DNA from: Symmachiella macrocystis
GTDB taxonomy: Bacteria; Planctomycetota; Planctomycetia; Planctomycetales; Planctomycetaceae
Length of the DNA stretch: 64,000 bases
Direction of reading: 5' to 3'
Assembly: GCF_007860075.1 (NCBI RefSeq)
Contig: NZ_SJPP01000001.1
Span: 3,507,490-3,571,489, forward strand
The notes beneath the pieces are model-generated. The model was not told where the DNA came from. It saw only the letters and a program-made list of their open reading frames with translations, and searched no databases. A program made the translations under genes and the position numbers. Position 1 is the stretch's first letter, and each line of letters opens with the position of its first letter. This document shows, in pieces, positions 34,972-44,159 of this stretch.

Positions 34972-35487
34972 ATGGCGAGTTATAACCGAGTCATCCTGAT
35001 CGGGAACTTGACCCGTGACCCAGAAGTCCGCTATATCCCCTCGGGGACAGCGGTCTCTGAGCTTGGGTTGGCGGTCAACCGTACCTGGTTCGACAAGCAA
35101 TCCAACTCGCGTAAAGAAGAAACCACGTTTGTCGACGTGACCCTTTGGGGACGTGAGGCGGAAGTGGCTGGCGAATACCTCTCTAAAGGCCGTCCCGTCC
35201 TCATCGAGGGGCGATTGCAACTCGATTCCTGGGAAGACAAACAATCCGGGCAACGCCGCAGCAAGCTGCGCGTTGTTTGTGAACGGATGCAAATGCTCGG
35301 TTCCCGTGGCGATGGCGGCGGGGGGGGTGGCGGTCGTAGCGGCGGCGGCGGAGGCTACAGCGGGAGCAGCAGCCAATCCGGTTACGGCGGCGGTGATCCC
35401 GGTTCACAGGCTCCACCACAAGGCGACGACTTTGGTCCTCCCTCCGGTGGTGGTGGCAACGTTCCGGACGATGAGGTGCCGTTCTAG
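34972..35487 (+). CDS. ssb: Single-stranded DNA-binding protein
   Basis: A 171-residue SSB. The N-terminal OB fold (about 1-110) contains [17 protein letters not shown] and [15 protein letters not shown] glycine-rich flexible linker (about 110-163, with runs of up to six Gly) leads to the acidic tip DDEVPF, which in this family binds partner proteins of replication and repair. It lies between rpsF and rplI, the standard place for ssb in this conserved cluster. Confidence 0.97.
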   Translation: MASYNRVILIGNLTRDPEVRYIPSGTAVSELGLAVNRTWFDKQSNSRKEETTFVDVTLWGREAEVAGEYLSKGRPVLIEGRLQLDSWEDKQSGQRRSKLRVVCERMQMLGSRGDGGGGGGGRSGGGGGYSGSSSQSGYGGGDPGSQAPPQGDDFGPPSGGGGNVPDDEVPF

Positions 35488-35617
35488 GGCCGAATTGATC
35501 CCAGCCAGACAAATCGTCACTCAGTGACACGGCCCGCGGCGATTGAGACGCAGTGCCACATCGACACAACAGACAATCCACAAATTTTTGAAGATTACCA
35601 TACGGGAAATTGACACT

Positions 35618-36121
35618 ATGTCCAAAAAACGTCTCCATGCCATGCGTTCGGGCGTGCCCAAAGGGAATGCCGAACTGCTGTTGGCCGAGGATGTACCTGC
35701 ACTCGGAAAGCAGGGGGAAATCGTACGCGTCAAGTCAGGTTACGCTCGCAACTATCTGGTTCCGCAGGGACTGGCCACGATCGCCACCGACGAAAACAAG
35801 CGGATGGTCGAACGTCACCGCATTCGATTAGCCGAACTGCAAAAAGATCGCATCAAGTCGATCCGCAACTTGGCCGAACAGCTCAGCGAATACAGCGTGA
35901 CGCTCGAAGCCAACGCCAATCCCGAAGGGCATCTGTACGGATCGATCACCGCTCCGGAAATCAGCAAAGCCCTCAAAGCGGCCAAATACGATATCTCCCC
36001 CGAACAGGTCCGCCTCGAAGGCCCGCTCAAAGAAATCGGCATGTACACGGTGAAAATCCACCTGCACACCGATGTCGAAACCGACGTCAAGGTGTGGGTC
36101 GTCCCGACGTCATCGACTTGA
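35618..36121 (+). CDS. rplI: 50S ribosomal protein L9
   Basis: A 167-residue L9. The N-terminal domain shows LLLAEDVPALGKQGEIVRVK and GYARNYLVPQGLA, followed by the long connecting helix (about 55-85) and a C-terminal domain with NPEGHLYGSITAPEISKAL. ATG 35618 is used: it has GGGA upstream, and the earlier frame from 35543 is not conserved. It is the last gene of the plus-strand cluster and is followed by a terminator. In many bacteria dnaB follows rplI directly; here dnaB is 2.1 kb away on the other strand. Confidence 0.95.
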   Translation: MSKKRLHAMRSGVPKGNAELLLAEDVPALGKQGEIVRVKSGYARNYLVPQGLATIATDENKRMVERHRIRLAELQKDRIKSIRNLAEQLSEYSVTLEANANPEGHLYGSITAPEISKALKAAKYDISPEQVRLEGPLKEIGMYTVKIHLHTDVETDVKVWVVPTSST

Positions 36122-36156
36122 GACGTCGCGGCTTCCTGAATTCACAGGCACAATCG

Positions 36157-36195
36157 AAATCCCCGTAGCCGTTTTGGCTGGCGGGGATTTTGTTT
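36157..36195 (+). terminator. Rho-independent terminator after rplI
   Basis: AAATCCCCG pairs with CGGGGATTT, with AGCC/GGCT pairing inside the stem, followed by a T-rich tract. It begins 36 bp after the rplI stop and ends the rplY-rplI cluster. Confidence 0.85.
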
Positions 36196-36240
36196 GCGCG
36201 GCTCGAGATAACAAGCAGAATGCATTAACCACCAAACCCC

Positions 36241-36350
36241 GTAGGTCCGGCTGTGCCGGACGAATCCGGGTGCGAATTTATATCAATCGTACAACGTGAT
36301 GTTGCGGTGGCTTTTTGATTAGTTCCGGCCGGTAGAACCGGCCCTGCGGA
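36241..36350 (+). repeat. REP/BIME module, left copy
   Basis: A ~110-bp module made of two GC-rich hairpins: GTCCGGC-TGT-GCCGGAC (36245-36261) and GGCCGGT-AGA-ACCGGCC (36327-36343), joined by an AT-richer spacer. A near-identical module in direct orientation lies at 37012-37121 on the other side of the transposase gene. Confidence 0.88.
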
Positions 36351-36382
36351 GGACGTGGGTCCGTTCCCAGTTCTAGCTGGCC

Positions 36383-36946
36383 TTACTCACCAACGGTTGC
36401 GTCAATGCTATGAAATCTGGGCTGGTTTGATGTCTCGCATGCCCAATTTACGGGATAGACTCCACGACGCACCCAGCGATGAAAGCTTGACCATGGCCAT
36501 TCGCTTGGGCACTCTACCAATCCATGCTTTACAGGATTGAAGTGGATATAGTCGAAATGGCTCTGGAAATCATCTTCTGATTCAATCGTGTGCTCCCAAA
36601 ACTTGGTTTGCCAAATACCGCGTCTCCCATCCCGTTTTTTCCCCGCCGAAGTAGTCTGTTCCCGCCCGTCAACAGAAAGCCAATTCTTCGTGAATTCCTT
36701 TTTGATCCATGCCCAGCGCTTCGGGTAATTGCTATCACCGGTTGGCAAAGTCCAGATCGCGTGTAAATGATCGGGTAGTAAGACGATCGCATTCACTTCA
36801 AACGGCCACGACTGGCAGCACCGACGAATACAATCGCCAAACATCACTCTAGCATTTTGTGAACGGAATAATGGAGCGCGATATTCCGTTACGAGTGTAA
36901 AGAAAAACGTTCCTCCAGGGACGTGAGCGCGACGCCAGTTGGGCAT
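36383..36946 (-). CDS. REP-associated tyrosine transposase (RAYT)
   Basis: A 187-residue single-domain HUH/Y1 nuclease of the TnpA_REP family. The N-terminus MPNWRRAHVPGGTFFFTLVT is diagnostic; the metal-binding HUH motif is in LPDHLHAIW, and the nucleophilic tyrosine is in HFDYIHFNPVKHGLV. RAYTs bind and cut REP hairpins and are thought to spread them as domesticated transposases. ATG 36946 gives the family N-terminus, so the longer frame from 36988 is not used. The gene is bracketed by two direct copies of a two-hairpin module (36241-36350 and 37012-37121), its probable substrate. It appears intact. Confidence 0.93.
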   Translation of the reverse strand: MPNWRRAHVPGGTFFFTLVTEYRAPLFRSQNARVMFGDCIRRCCQSWPFEVNAIVLLPDHLHAIWTLPTGDSNYPKRWAWIKKEFTKNWLSVDGREQTTSAGKKRDGRRGIWQTKFWEHTIESEDDFQSHFDYIHFNPVKHGLVECPSEWPWSSFHRWVRRGVYPVNWACETSNQPRFHSIDATVGE

Positions 36947-37011
36947 GATGCGGCCTGACCTCCAACCAGAATTTCCGGCTGTGCGCATTTAACATGTGAC
37001 TGCTAAATCGC

Positions 37012-37121
37012 GTAGGTCCGGCTGTGCCGGACGAAACCGGATATGAATAGACGTTAATCGTACATCGTGTTATTGCGGCAACGTTTTGAATAGTTCCGGC
37101 CGGTAAAACCGGCCCTACGGC
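37012..37121 (+). repeat. REP/BIME module, right copy
   Basis: The second copy of the two-hairpin module flanking the RAYT gene: GTCCGGC-TGT-GCCGGAC (37016-37032) and GGCCGGT-AAA-ACCGGCC (37098-37114). The hairpin stems are identical to those of the left copy while the spacer has diverged. A stub, TTCCGGCTGTGCGCA, lies just before it near 36973. Confidence 0.88.
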
Positions 37122-37137
37122 TAAATGCGCTCCCACG

Positions 37138-38151
37138 TCACGGCAACAACCCCAGCGTCTCCTCAAATCCGCACACCAAATTGAAATTCTGCACCGCTAC
37201 GCCCGCTGCTCCTTTGATCAGATTGTCGGTGCAGCTGAAGATGATTGCGTTGTCCCCAACGCGGCGGACGGTGATGTCGCAGAAATTGCTGCCGGTGACG
37301 TCTTTTGTGGCCGGCAGATGTTCGACGATGCGGACGAACGGTTTGTCGCTGTAATACTTCCGCATCACGTCCAGCAATTCATCTTCGGTGATCGCGCTTT
37401 TGAGTTTCGTATAGATCGAGCACAAGATACCGCGGTCCATGGGCATCAGGTGCGGGGTGAAGACCACGTCGACCTTGCAACCGCCGACTTCACTGAGAAT
37501 CTGGTTAATCTCCGGCGTGTGGCGGTGGCGACCCACGGAGTAGGCGGCGACGCTTTCATTGCATTCGGGGTACAAGGTCGTCAATTTTGGTCCACGACCT
37601 GCTCCGGAAATACCGCTCTTCGCATCGATGAAAATACCCGTCGGTTCGATGTGCCCCCCGGCGATCAGCGGCGCGAGTCCGAGTATCGACGTGCTCGTAT
37701 AACAGCCCGGATTGGCGACTAATTCTGATCCGGGAATGCGGTCGCTCCAAATCTCGGGCAAACCGTACACCGTGTTTCCCAGTCGCGTGGGATCGGTATG
37801 GACCTCGCCGTACCATTGTTCATAAACGCCTGGATCATTCAGGCGATAATCGGCGCTGAGGTCGACCACCTTGCAGCCACCAGCCAGCAATTGCGGAATG
37901 ACCTCCATGCTCGCCTTATGGGGCAGTGCACAAAAAACGACGTCGGCTTTTTCGCAGATTTCATCCGTCGTCAGATTGTCGCAAGTCAGGTCCAACCGGC
38001 CGTGCAAACTGGGGTGAATGGTTTGGACGTGCGGACTTCCCTCCTGCCGTGTGGTGAGGGCGGTGATCTCCACTTCGGGGTGAGCAAGTAGGATTTTGAT
38101 CAACTCCAGGGCGGCGTAACCCGTCGCACCGAGAATGGCGACTTTTACCAT
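37138..38151 (-). CDS. argC: N-acetyl-gamma-glutamyl-phosphate reductase
   Basis: A 337-residue NADPH-dependent enzyme of arginine biosynthesis that reduces N-acetylglutamyl phosphate to the semialdehyde. The Rossmann motif is [12 protein letters not shown] (6-17), and the catalytic cysteine is C150 in [23 protein letters not shown] and HRHTPEI are the other conserved blocks. ATG 38151 starts at [11 protein letters not shown]; the frame upstream to 38241 is not conserved. It follows dnaB by about 105 bp on the minus strand, and its 3' end abuts the right REP module. Confidence 0.96.
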   Translation of the reverse strand: MVKVAILGATGYAALELIKILLAHPEVEITALTTRQEGSPHVQTIHPSLHGRLDLTCDNLTTDEICEKADVVFCALPHKASMEVIPQLLAGGCKVVDLSADYRLNDPGVYEQWYGEVHTDPTRLGNTVYGLPEIWSDRIPGSELVANPGCYTSTSILGLAPLIAGGHIEPTGIFIDAKSGISGAGRGPKLTTLYPECNESVAAYSVGRHRHTPEINQILSEVGGCKVDVVFTPHLMPMDRGILCSIYTKLKSAITEDELLDVMRKYYSDKPFVRIVEHLPATKDVTGSNFCDITVRRVGDNAIIFSCTDNLIKGAAGVAVQNFNLVCGFEETLGLLP

Positions 38152-38256
38152 GAGGGAACTTCCCAAAAAATCAATGACTTGCAGAATGAAAGCGCAGGGG
38201 GACGAATCCGTATATTTTACGGGACACCCGTTAGCGAACAAGGGTTCAGCGCTGTG

Positions 38257-39714
38257 TTAAAACCCGCCCATATCGTCGTCACCGAAATACCCGCCGTCCG
38301 GTTCGGCCATATGGCTGTAATCGACGAATCGCATCGACTCTTTTTGCCAGGTCAGGTCCACGATTCCGGTGGGACCACTACGGTGTTTGGCCACAACGAC
38401 TTCCGCTTTGCCGGGCGAATCCTCGGGGTCGTAGGCGTCCGGACGATGCAAGAACATGACAATGTCGGCATCTTGTTCGATCGCTCCACTTTCCCGCAAG
38501 TCCGCCAAGCGAGGCCGCTTATCCTCTCGCAATTCGACGCCACGGTTGAGCTGTGCCAAGGCGATGACGGGGACATGAATTTCTTTAGCCAGGAATTTCA
38601 GCCGCCGTGTAATCAGTGAAATCTGTTGTTCCCGCGGCGCGCGTTTGTCTTCCGGTTCGATCAATTGCAGATAATCGATAATGATTAAGCTGATATTCTG
38701 CTTGCGTTTGAGGCGACGGGCGATGGCGCCGATTTCCGACATATTGCGACCCGGTTTGTCGTCGATGTACATCGGCATGCCGCCCAACTCCGACGAGGCT
38801 TCCATCACGCGATCGTATTCGCCATCGTCGAGGTCGCCTTTGCGCATTTTGTGCCCGTCCAGCTTGGCGGTGATGCATAAAAGCCGTTCGGCCAATTCTA
38901 GATTAGACTGTTCCAGGCTAAAAATCAGCACGCCCCCTTCAGGGATTGTACCGTAGGGTAACTCTTCGCCGCGTTTTACATATTCGTCGCGCAAGCGATC
39001 ACGAGCTTGGCGGGCGACAGCTTCGGCGATGTTCACCACAAACGCGGTTTTTCCCATACTGGGCCGTGCAGCGAGAATCACCAATTCCGAGGGTTGGAAT
39101 CCGTTTGTTTGGTTATCGAGATCCGAAAAGCCAGTGCTCAGGCCGCTGATGCTCCCCTCTTTTTCCCGCCTCTGTTGAATGCGGTCGAACGCATCCATCA
39201 GAATATCCTTGAGCACCATGTTGTCGGTGTTTTCCTGCTGTTCGACGATTTGAAAAATCGTCTGTTCCGCCTTGGTGAGGATGTCGACCGTATCCTGAGA
39301 ACTGTCGTAGCTTTCACTGAGAATATCGGTGCAGGCGTAAATCAGGTTCCGCAAGATGCCTTTGTCGCGGACAATTTGTGCGTAGTATTTTGCGTGGGCT
39401 GCGTGCGGGACGGTGTTGAGGATTTCGCTCAGATGTCCGACACCGCCGACCTCGTCGAGCTGGTCGGTCCGTTGCAGATGTTCGGCGACTGTGACGACGT
39501 CGATCCCGCGATTGCCCGATTCGTGCATGCGATAGATCGCATCGCAAATCTGCATGTGGGCTTTTACGTAAAAGTGATCGGGCGTCACCAACTCGACGAC
39601 TTCGTCGATCACGTCGTTGACCAGTAACATACTACCCAACAAGCTTTTTTCCGCCTCAATATCCTGCGGGGGCAGGCGATCGGCTTCGTTGGTTTTTGGC
39701 GTGACAGTTGCCAT
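38257..39714 (-). CDS. dnaB: Replicative DNA helicase DnaB
   Basis: A 485-residue hexameric helicase. The N-terminal domain begins with LPPQDIEAEKSLLGSML (14-30). The C-terminal RecA-like ATPase has Walker A ARPSMGKT (215-222), Walker B LIIIDYLQLI and the arginine-finger block LAQLNRGVE...RPRLADLRESGAIEQDAD. No intein is visible at the usual P-loop site. ATG 39714 has GGAGG at 8 nt. The gene runs towards argC and towards the rplI cluster, opposite to the common rplI-dnaB order. Confidence 0.97.
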   Translation of the reverse strand: MATVTPKTNEADRLPPQDIEAEKSLLGSMLLVNDVIDEVVELVTPDHFYVKAHMQICDAIYRMHESGNRGIDVVTVAEHLQRTDQLDEVGGVGHLSEILNTVPHAAHAKYYAQIVRDKGILRNLIYACTDILSESYDSSQDTVDILTKAEQTIFQIVEQQENTDNMVLKDILMDAFDRIQQRREKEGSISGLSTGFSDLDNQTNGFQPSELVILAARPSMGKTAFVVNIAEAVARQARDRLRDEYVKRGEELPYGTIPEGGVLIFSLEQSNLELAERLLCITAKLDGHKMRKGDLDDGEYDRVMEASSELGGMPMYIDDKPGRNMSEIGAIARRLKRKQNISLIIIDYLQLIEPEDKRAPREQQISLITRRLKFLAKEIHVPVIALAQLNRGVELREDKRPRLADLRESGAIEQDADIVMFLHRPDAYDPEDSPGKAEVVVAKHRSGPTGIVDLTWQKESMRFVDYSHMAEPDGGYFGDDDMGGF

Positions 39715-39968
39715 GAAATATCCTCCCTGAATTGCCAAAAGCACTTTGCATTAATGCATTTAGCACGTTGTTGACTACTGAGGCCGCACGGCCGAGGTTG
39801 CCACGGAAGCTGTCGGAAATGCACGGCGGAGAGGTCCTGTTATGACCGGTCAACAGAGCGATAGCAAGTCCACAAATAACGTTGTCGCAACCTGTTGTCC
39901 GGACGCGTGATAGTGCAGCGGCTGGTACTCGATCATTGCCCGATGGTGGCCTTCGAAGGAGAATTGTG

Positions 39969-40094
39969 ATGGCCAAACCAGCGATTGAGCAGTCGTGTAT
40001 GCCGTTTCTGCCGAAGCAGCGTTTGTCCGGCGAAGTTCGGGTAAAAATCGAAGTTGTGGGCCGCGAGATGGCGAAGGCGGAGCGGATTCCTTAG
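39969..40094 (+). CDS. Possible 41-residue small protein
   Basis: ATG 39969 is preceded by AAGGAG at 7 nt, one of the best ribosome sites in the window. The predicted product is 41 residues, basic, with VRVKIEVVGREMAK near its C-terminus and no membrane segment. No family is recognised. It lies in the gap between dnaB (minus) and a secreted-protein gene (plus) that begins 42 bp after its stop, so it may be a leader or small regulatory protein for that gene. Support is the ribosome site only. Confidence 0.4.
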   Translation: MAKPAIEQSCMPFLPKQRLSGEVRVKIEVVGREMAKAERIP

Positions 40095-40136
40095 CATGGA
40101 GGCAAATGAACTCTCACCTTGCCTGGGAAATGTCTA

Positions 40137-41432
40137 ATGCAGCGCGTTTTCGGATCAACTCTTGCCTGTCTGGTTTTGGCAATTCCGCTGATGGGTTGGA
40201 TCACATCTCCAGGCCCAGTGCGTGCAGATGATTCCGTTGATTCGCCGGCAAAACAAAAATTGCCGCGCATCGCTGCTGTGGTCACTGAATATCGACATAA
40301 CTCCCATGCCGACGTCATTGTCAGCCAGTTGATGCAGACCAAGACTCTCGATGGAAAAGGCGAGTTTCCCAAACTACAACTCGTTTCGCTGTATACCGAT
40401 CAAGTCCCCGAAAATGACACGAGTCGCCGATTGGCCAAAGAACATGGCGTGCCGGTTTTCGAGACAATCGAAGGAGCTCTCACGCTGGGAACGGGGGAAC
40501 TTGCCGTCGATGGCATTTTGTTGATCGCTGAGCATGGTCAATATCCGAAGTCCGACACCGGACAGACGATCTATCCCAAGAAACGACTGTTTGCTGAAGT
40601 TCGCAAAGTCTTTGAAAGCAGCGGTCGGGTAGTCCCGATTTTTCATGACAAGCATGTCGCCGACAATTGGGCCGACGCCAAAGAGATCTATGATGCGACG
40701 CAGCGGCTCAAGATCCCCTTCATGGCGGGGTCTTCATTGCCCGGTTTGTGGCGGTATCCTCCGGCGAACACCAAACGAGGGGCAAAGCTGAAAGAGATCG
40801 TCGCCGTCTCTTACGGTTCACTCGACGCGTATGGTTTTCACGCCTTGGAAATGGTGCAATGCCTGGCCGAACGCCGTCAGGGGGGCGAGACCGGCATCGA
40901 ATCGGTCTATTGCCTAGAAGACGATGCGGTGTGGGAAGCCGGTGAGCAGGGCGTGTATGATCAAGAATTGTTTCGCGCCGCCTTGTCCCGCCAAAAAGCA
41001 CGTCCGATTTCTCCCGACCAAGACATGCGAGAATTGGTTCCGCACCCGGTGCTCTTTGTGATCGACTATCGCGATGGATTGCGGGCGAGTGTGCTGCAAC
41101 TCAATCCCGCGCTGCAAGGGTGGTCGGTTGCGTGGCGCGAGGCGGACAGTGACGAAATCACCTCGACATTATTTTGGACGCAAGAAGCCCGTCCGTTCGC
41201 ACACTTCAATTTTTTGTTGGAGGGGGCGGAGAAAATGTTTCATACTGGCCAACCGACCTGGCCCGCTGAGCGGACCTTGGTTACTAGCGGTGCGTTGGAC
41301 GCGTTGCTAATTTCTAAGTTACAAGGGGGTAAACCGGTAGAGACCCCCTACTTGGATATTGATTACATGACCGAATGGGATTGGCAACAACCGCGCAATC
41401 CGCCGCCAGGTCGTCCGATCATGTCTCAGTAA
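40137..41432 (+). CDS. Secreted protein with Gfo/Idh-like N-terminal fold
   Basis: A 431-residue exported protein (signal peptide LACLVLAIPLMGWITS...VRADD, about 1-32). The following part reads like a Rossmann fold of the Gfo/Idh/MocA type (PRIAAVVTEYRHNSHADVIV, then KEHGVPVFETIEGAL and DGILLIAEH), but the nucleotide-binding glycines are weak, so dehydrogenase activity is doubtful. No named family. ATG 40137 precedes the signal peptide; the frame from 40119 adds six residues. It starts a plus-strand run that continues with an HGSNAT-like protein, an SMP-30 protein and an M14 peptidase. Confidence 0.65.
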   Translation: MQRVFGSTLACLVLAIPLMGWITSPGPVRADDSVDSPAKQKLPRIAAVVTEYRHNSHADVIVSQLMQTKTLDGKGEFPKLQLVSLYTDQVPENDTSRRLAKEHGVPVFETIEGALTLGTGELAVDGILLIAEHGQYPKSDTGQTIYPKKRLFAEVRKVFESSGRVVPIFHDKHVADNWADAKEIYDATQRLKIPFMAGSSLPGLWRYPPANTKRGAKLKEIVAVSYGSLDAYGFHALEMVQCLAERRQGGETGIESVYCLEDDAVWEAGEQGVYDQELFRAALSRQKARPISPDQDMRELVPHPVLFVIDYRDGLRASVLQLNPALQGWSVAWREADSDEITSTLFWTQEARPFAHFNFLLEGAEKMFHTGQPTWPAERTLVTSGALDALLISKLQGGKPVETPYLDIDYMTEWDWQQPRNPPPGRPIMSQ

Positions 41433-41547
41433 AATCGAACGATTCCTATTCGTTTTTCTTACGGTCCGCATGATGTCCCGACCGTCAAAATAGAGATAAC
41501 CTCCAAAAAGTATTATTCCCGAATCTCGGACTGAAGGCGTTGTCATT

Positions 41548-42951
41548 ATGAGTTCTCAACCGACACTTGGCCGTGTGGATTCCATGGACCAGTTTCGCGG
41601 CTTTACCGTGCTGAGCATGTTCATTGTGAATTTCGCTCACTTCCAAGCCATCAGTCCGTTTTGGAAACATAACGACAACTACGTCACGTTCGCTGACTGG
41701 ATCATGCCGGGATTTATCTTCGCTGTCGGATTCTCCTATCGGTTGACGATCCTGAAACGCCTGGAGAAGTTCAGTGCGATGACAACGTATTCGACATACT
41801 TTCGCCGCTCACTCGCGTTGATTTTGGTGTCGTTGATGTTGTACGGCTTTGGAGGCGATTTTAAACGCTGGAGCGATTTCAGCGCAGAGGAAACCATCCA
41901 AGTGACCAACGCCGAAGGCCAGATGGAAGAGGTGCAAGTCAACAAGACGTTTCAATTTGTGATGCGGTTGATCAAGTCCAATCTCTGGGAAGTGCTCAGC
42001 ATCATCGCCGTTTGTCAGATTTTTGTGATGCCGGTGATCGCCGCTGGACCACTCATTCGTTTCGTGGTCATGCTTGGCTGTTTAGGGGCGCACGTATTGA
42101 TTTCCGTTTGGTTCAATTGGGCATTCGTGCATGGTGACCAAACCAATTGGATGGTCCAATTATGGCACACCGGCGGCAATCGGTGTTGGGATGGTGGATT
42201 TTTTGGCATCATGTCCTGGTCGGTGGCCATGCTGGCCGGTTCGTTGGTCTACGATATTCTGGCGTCGAATACCCGTAAAAATGCCGGTGGCAAGATCTTT
42301 CTGTTTGCCGCTGTATTCATGATCATCGGCTACATTCTCTCATGCGGTACGCGGTTTTACGATATTCCTCTCGATGAACCCCAGCCCGATAAATATGCGT
42401 CCGACCCCATGGTCCCTGATTTCAGCAAGGCTGCGGGACGCGGGTTGTCAGGCCTGTTAGCCGAACCGCCGTTTATCATGCCGCCGCACCCTGACCAAAA
42501 AGCAACCAACGCCCGCCTCGAAAAGAAAAAAGAATTAGAAGCGTTGCCGGATTTGGATGAGAAACAACAAAAGGAATTAGAAAAGCTGTCGCGGAGTTTG
42601 TTGGGTGCGCAGCACTACGACTACGGACGGCAGTGGAACTATTGGATGATGTACAAGCGGATGGTCAGCGTTTCGTTTATCCTCTTCGCCACAGGGGTCG
42701 CGATTGCGATTTATGCGTTGTTCATTCTGCTGTCGGATATCGGTGGCATGCACATCGGCGTGTTCCGTACGTTCGGTATGAATCCACTGGCCGCCTATGC
42801 GATTCACCACGTTGTGGGACACTCGATGCATAGCCTCGCACCGAATGATTCGCCTTTGTGGTACTGCTGGTTTATCACGTTTGTCTTCATGGCCATTAAC
42901 TACCTGTTTGTACGCCATCTTGAGAAGCACAACATCTTTATCCGGCTCTAG
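41548..42951 (+). CDS. HGSNAT-like multi-pass membrane acyltransferase (DUF5009-type), paralog 2
   Basis: A 467-residue polytopic protein paralogous to the one at 14566-16011: SMDQFRGFTVLSMFIVNF at the start, WDGGFFGIMSWSVAMLAG in the middle and VFRTFGMNPLAAYAIHH near the end. About ten hydrophobic segments are visible. It differs by a charged insertion around residues 310-350 (ARLEKKKELEALPDLDEKQQ). AAGGCG lies upstream of ATG 41548. It is 115 bp after the secreted Gfo/Idh-like gene and 78 bp before the SMP-30 gene, suggesting a shared transcript and a role in handling exported sugars (inference). Confidence 0.85.
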   Translation: MSSQPTLGRVDSMDQFRGFTVLSMFIVNFAHFQAISPFWKHNDNYVTFADWIMPGFIFAVGFSYRLTILKRLEKFSAMTTYSTYFRRSLALILVSLMLYGFGGDFKRWSDFSAEETIQVTNAEGQMEEVQVNKTFQFVMRLIKSNLWEVLSIIAVCQIFVMPVIAAGPLIRFVVMLGCLGAHVLISVWFNWAFVHGDQTNWMVQLWHTGGNRCWDGGFFGIMSWSVAMLAGSLVYDILASNTRKNAGGKIFLFAAVFMIIGYILSCGTRFYDIPLDEPQPDKYASDPMVPDFSKAAGRGLSGLLAEPPFIMPPHPDQKATNARLEKKKELEALPDLDEKQQKELEKLSRSLLGAQHYDYGRQWNYWMMYKRMVSVSFILFATGVAIAIYALFILLSDIGGMHIGVFRTFGMNPLAAYAIHHVVGHSMHSLAPNDSPLWYCWFITFVFMAINYLFVRHLEKHNIFIRL

Positions 42952-43029
42952 TGATGTGGGACAGCGGTTGAAGCGCGTTCTGTTTCGCAAACTGTCACGA
43001 GGAACCTTCCACCTTGAGAGGAGACAACC

Positions 43030-44139
43030 ATGACCGAAATCGCCAACGGAAACGCTGAGGAGACCGTTCGGGCATCCGTGCCCGCCGCTCGATTGGGGCG
43101 CCGTTCATTTCTGGCCACCGCTGCGGCAACTGCGGCAGCAACGGCCAATCTCGCCTTTGGACGTGATTATGGTCCCGGCGCGGCACCGGTCCGTTATCCA
43201 GATCCCGATGTGGTGGTCCTTGATCCTCGATTCGCCAAATACAAATTGGGCAACGCGCCGATTCAACGGCTGTATCGCGGCACGTTGTGGGCCGAAGGGC
43301 CAGCCTGGAATGGAGTCGGGAAGTATTTGTTGTGGAGTGACATTCCCAATAACGTCCAACATCGCTGGCTGGAAGAAGACGGACACGTCAGCACGTTTCG
43401 CAATCCGGTGGGAAACAGCAACGGCAACACCTTCGACTATCAAGGACGGCAAATCTCGTGTCAGCACGGACACCGCCGCGTCGTGCGATATGAATACGAT
43501 GGCAGCATGACCGTCTTAGCCGACAAATGGGAGGGCAAACCGCTCAACGCTCCTAACGATGCGGTCGTGCACCCTCACGACGGGGCCATCTGGTTCACCG
43601 ACCCGGGTTACGGCAGCTTGATGAATTATGAAGGGGTCAAGGGGCCGCTGCATATCAAGGAAGCGGTCTATCGTATCGACGCCAAAACCGGCAAGATGGA
43701 CAAGGTCGCTGACGAGATTTACAAACCCAACGGCCTCTGCTTTTCACCCGATTACAAAAAACTCTACGTCGCCGACACGGGTGCGTCGCACTACCCCGAC
43801 GCGCCCAAAGACATCAAAGTCTGGGACGTCGTTGACGGCAAGACGTTGGCCAATCGCCAAGTGTTTGCGTCGATGGAACTCAACGGCAAGGCGGGCTTCG
43901 CCGACGGGATTCGCGCCGATGAAGACGGCAACATCTGGGCTAGTGCCGGCTGGGTTGGCGAAGGCTATGACGGCGTGCACATTTTTGCTCCCGATGGCGA
44001 CCGTATCGGGCAAATCCTGCTGCCCGAAATTTGTTCCAACGTCTGCTTCGGCGGCACGAAACGCAATCGCCTGTTCATGACCGCCAGCCAGTCGCTGTAT
44101 GCGGTGTATGTCGAGACCAAGGGCGCGCACGTATCGTAA
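43030..44139 (+). CDS. Tat-exported SMP-30/gluconolactonase-family protein
   Basis: A 369-residue six-bladed propeller with a Tat signal (LGRRSFLATAAATAAA). Metal-site residues of SMP-30 lactonases are visible as the Glu in AEGPAW, the Asn in NAPNDAVVHPHDG and the Asp in FADGIRADEDGNIW. It likely hydrolyses a sugar lactone in the periplasm to the aldonate. ATG 43030 has AGGAG at 7 nt. The M14 carboxypeptidase gene starts 20 bp downstream. Confidence 0.88.
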   Translation: MTEIANGNAEETVRASVPAARLGRRSFLATAAATAAATANLAFGRDYGPGAAPVRYPDPDVVVLDPRFAKYKLGNAPIQRLYRGTLWAEGPAWNGVGKYLLWSDIPNNVQHRWLEEDGHVSTFRNPVGNSNGNTFDYQGRQISCQHGHRRVVRYEYDGSMTVLADKWEGKPLNAPNDAVVHPHDGAIWFTDPGYGSLMNYEGVKGPLHIKEAVYRIDAKTGKMDKVADEIYKPNGLCFSPDYKKLYVADTGASHYPDAPKDIKVWDVVDGKTLANRQVFASMELNGKAGFADGIRADEDGNIWASAGWVGEGYDGVHIFAPDGDRIGQILLPEICSNVCFGGTKRNRLFMTASQSLYAVYVETKGAHVS

Positions 44140-44159
44140 GCGGAAAGGCTCATCTGACG

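Noticed and set aside
44031-44159. Longer N-terminus for the M14 peptidase
   Set aside because: This part overlaps the SMP-30 gene in another frame and is not protein-like; GTG 44160 begins a clean signal peptide.
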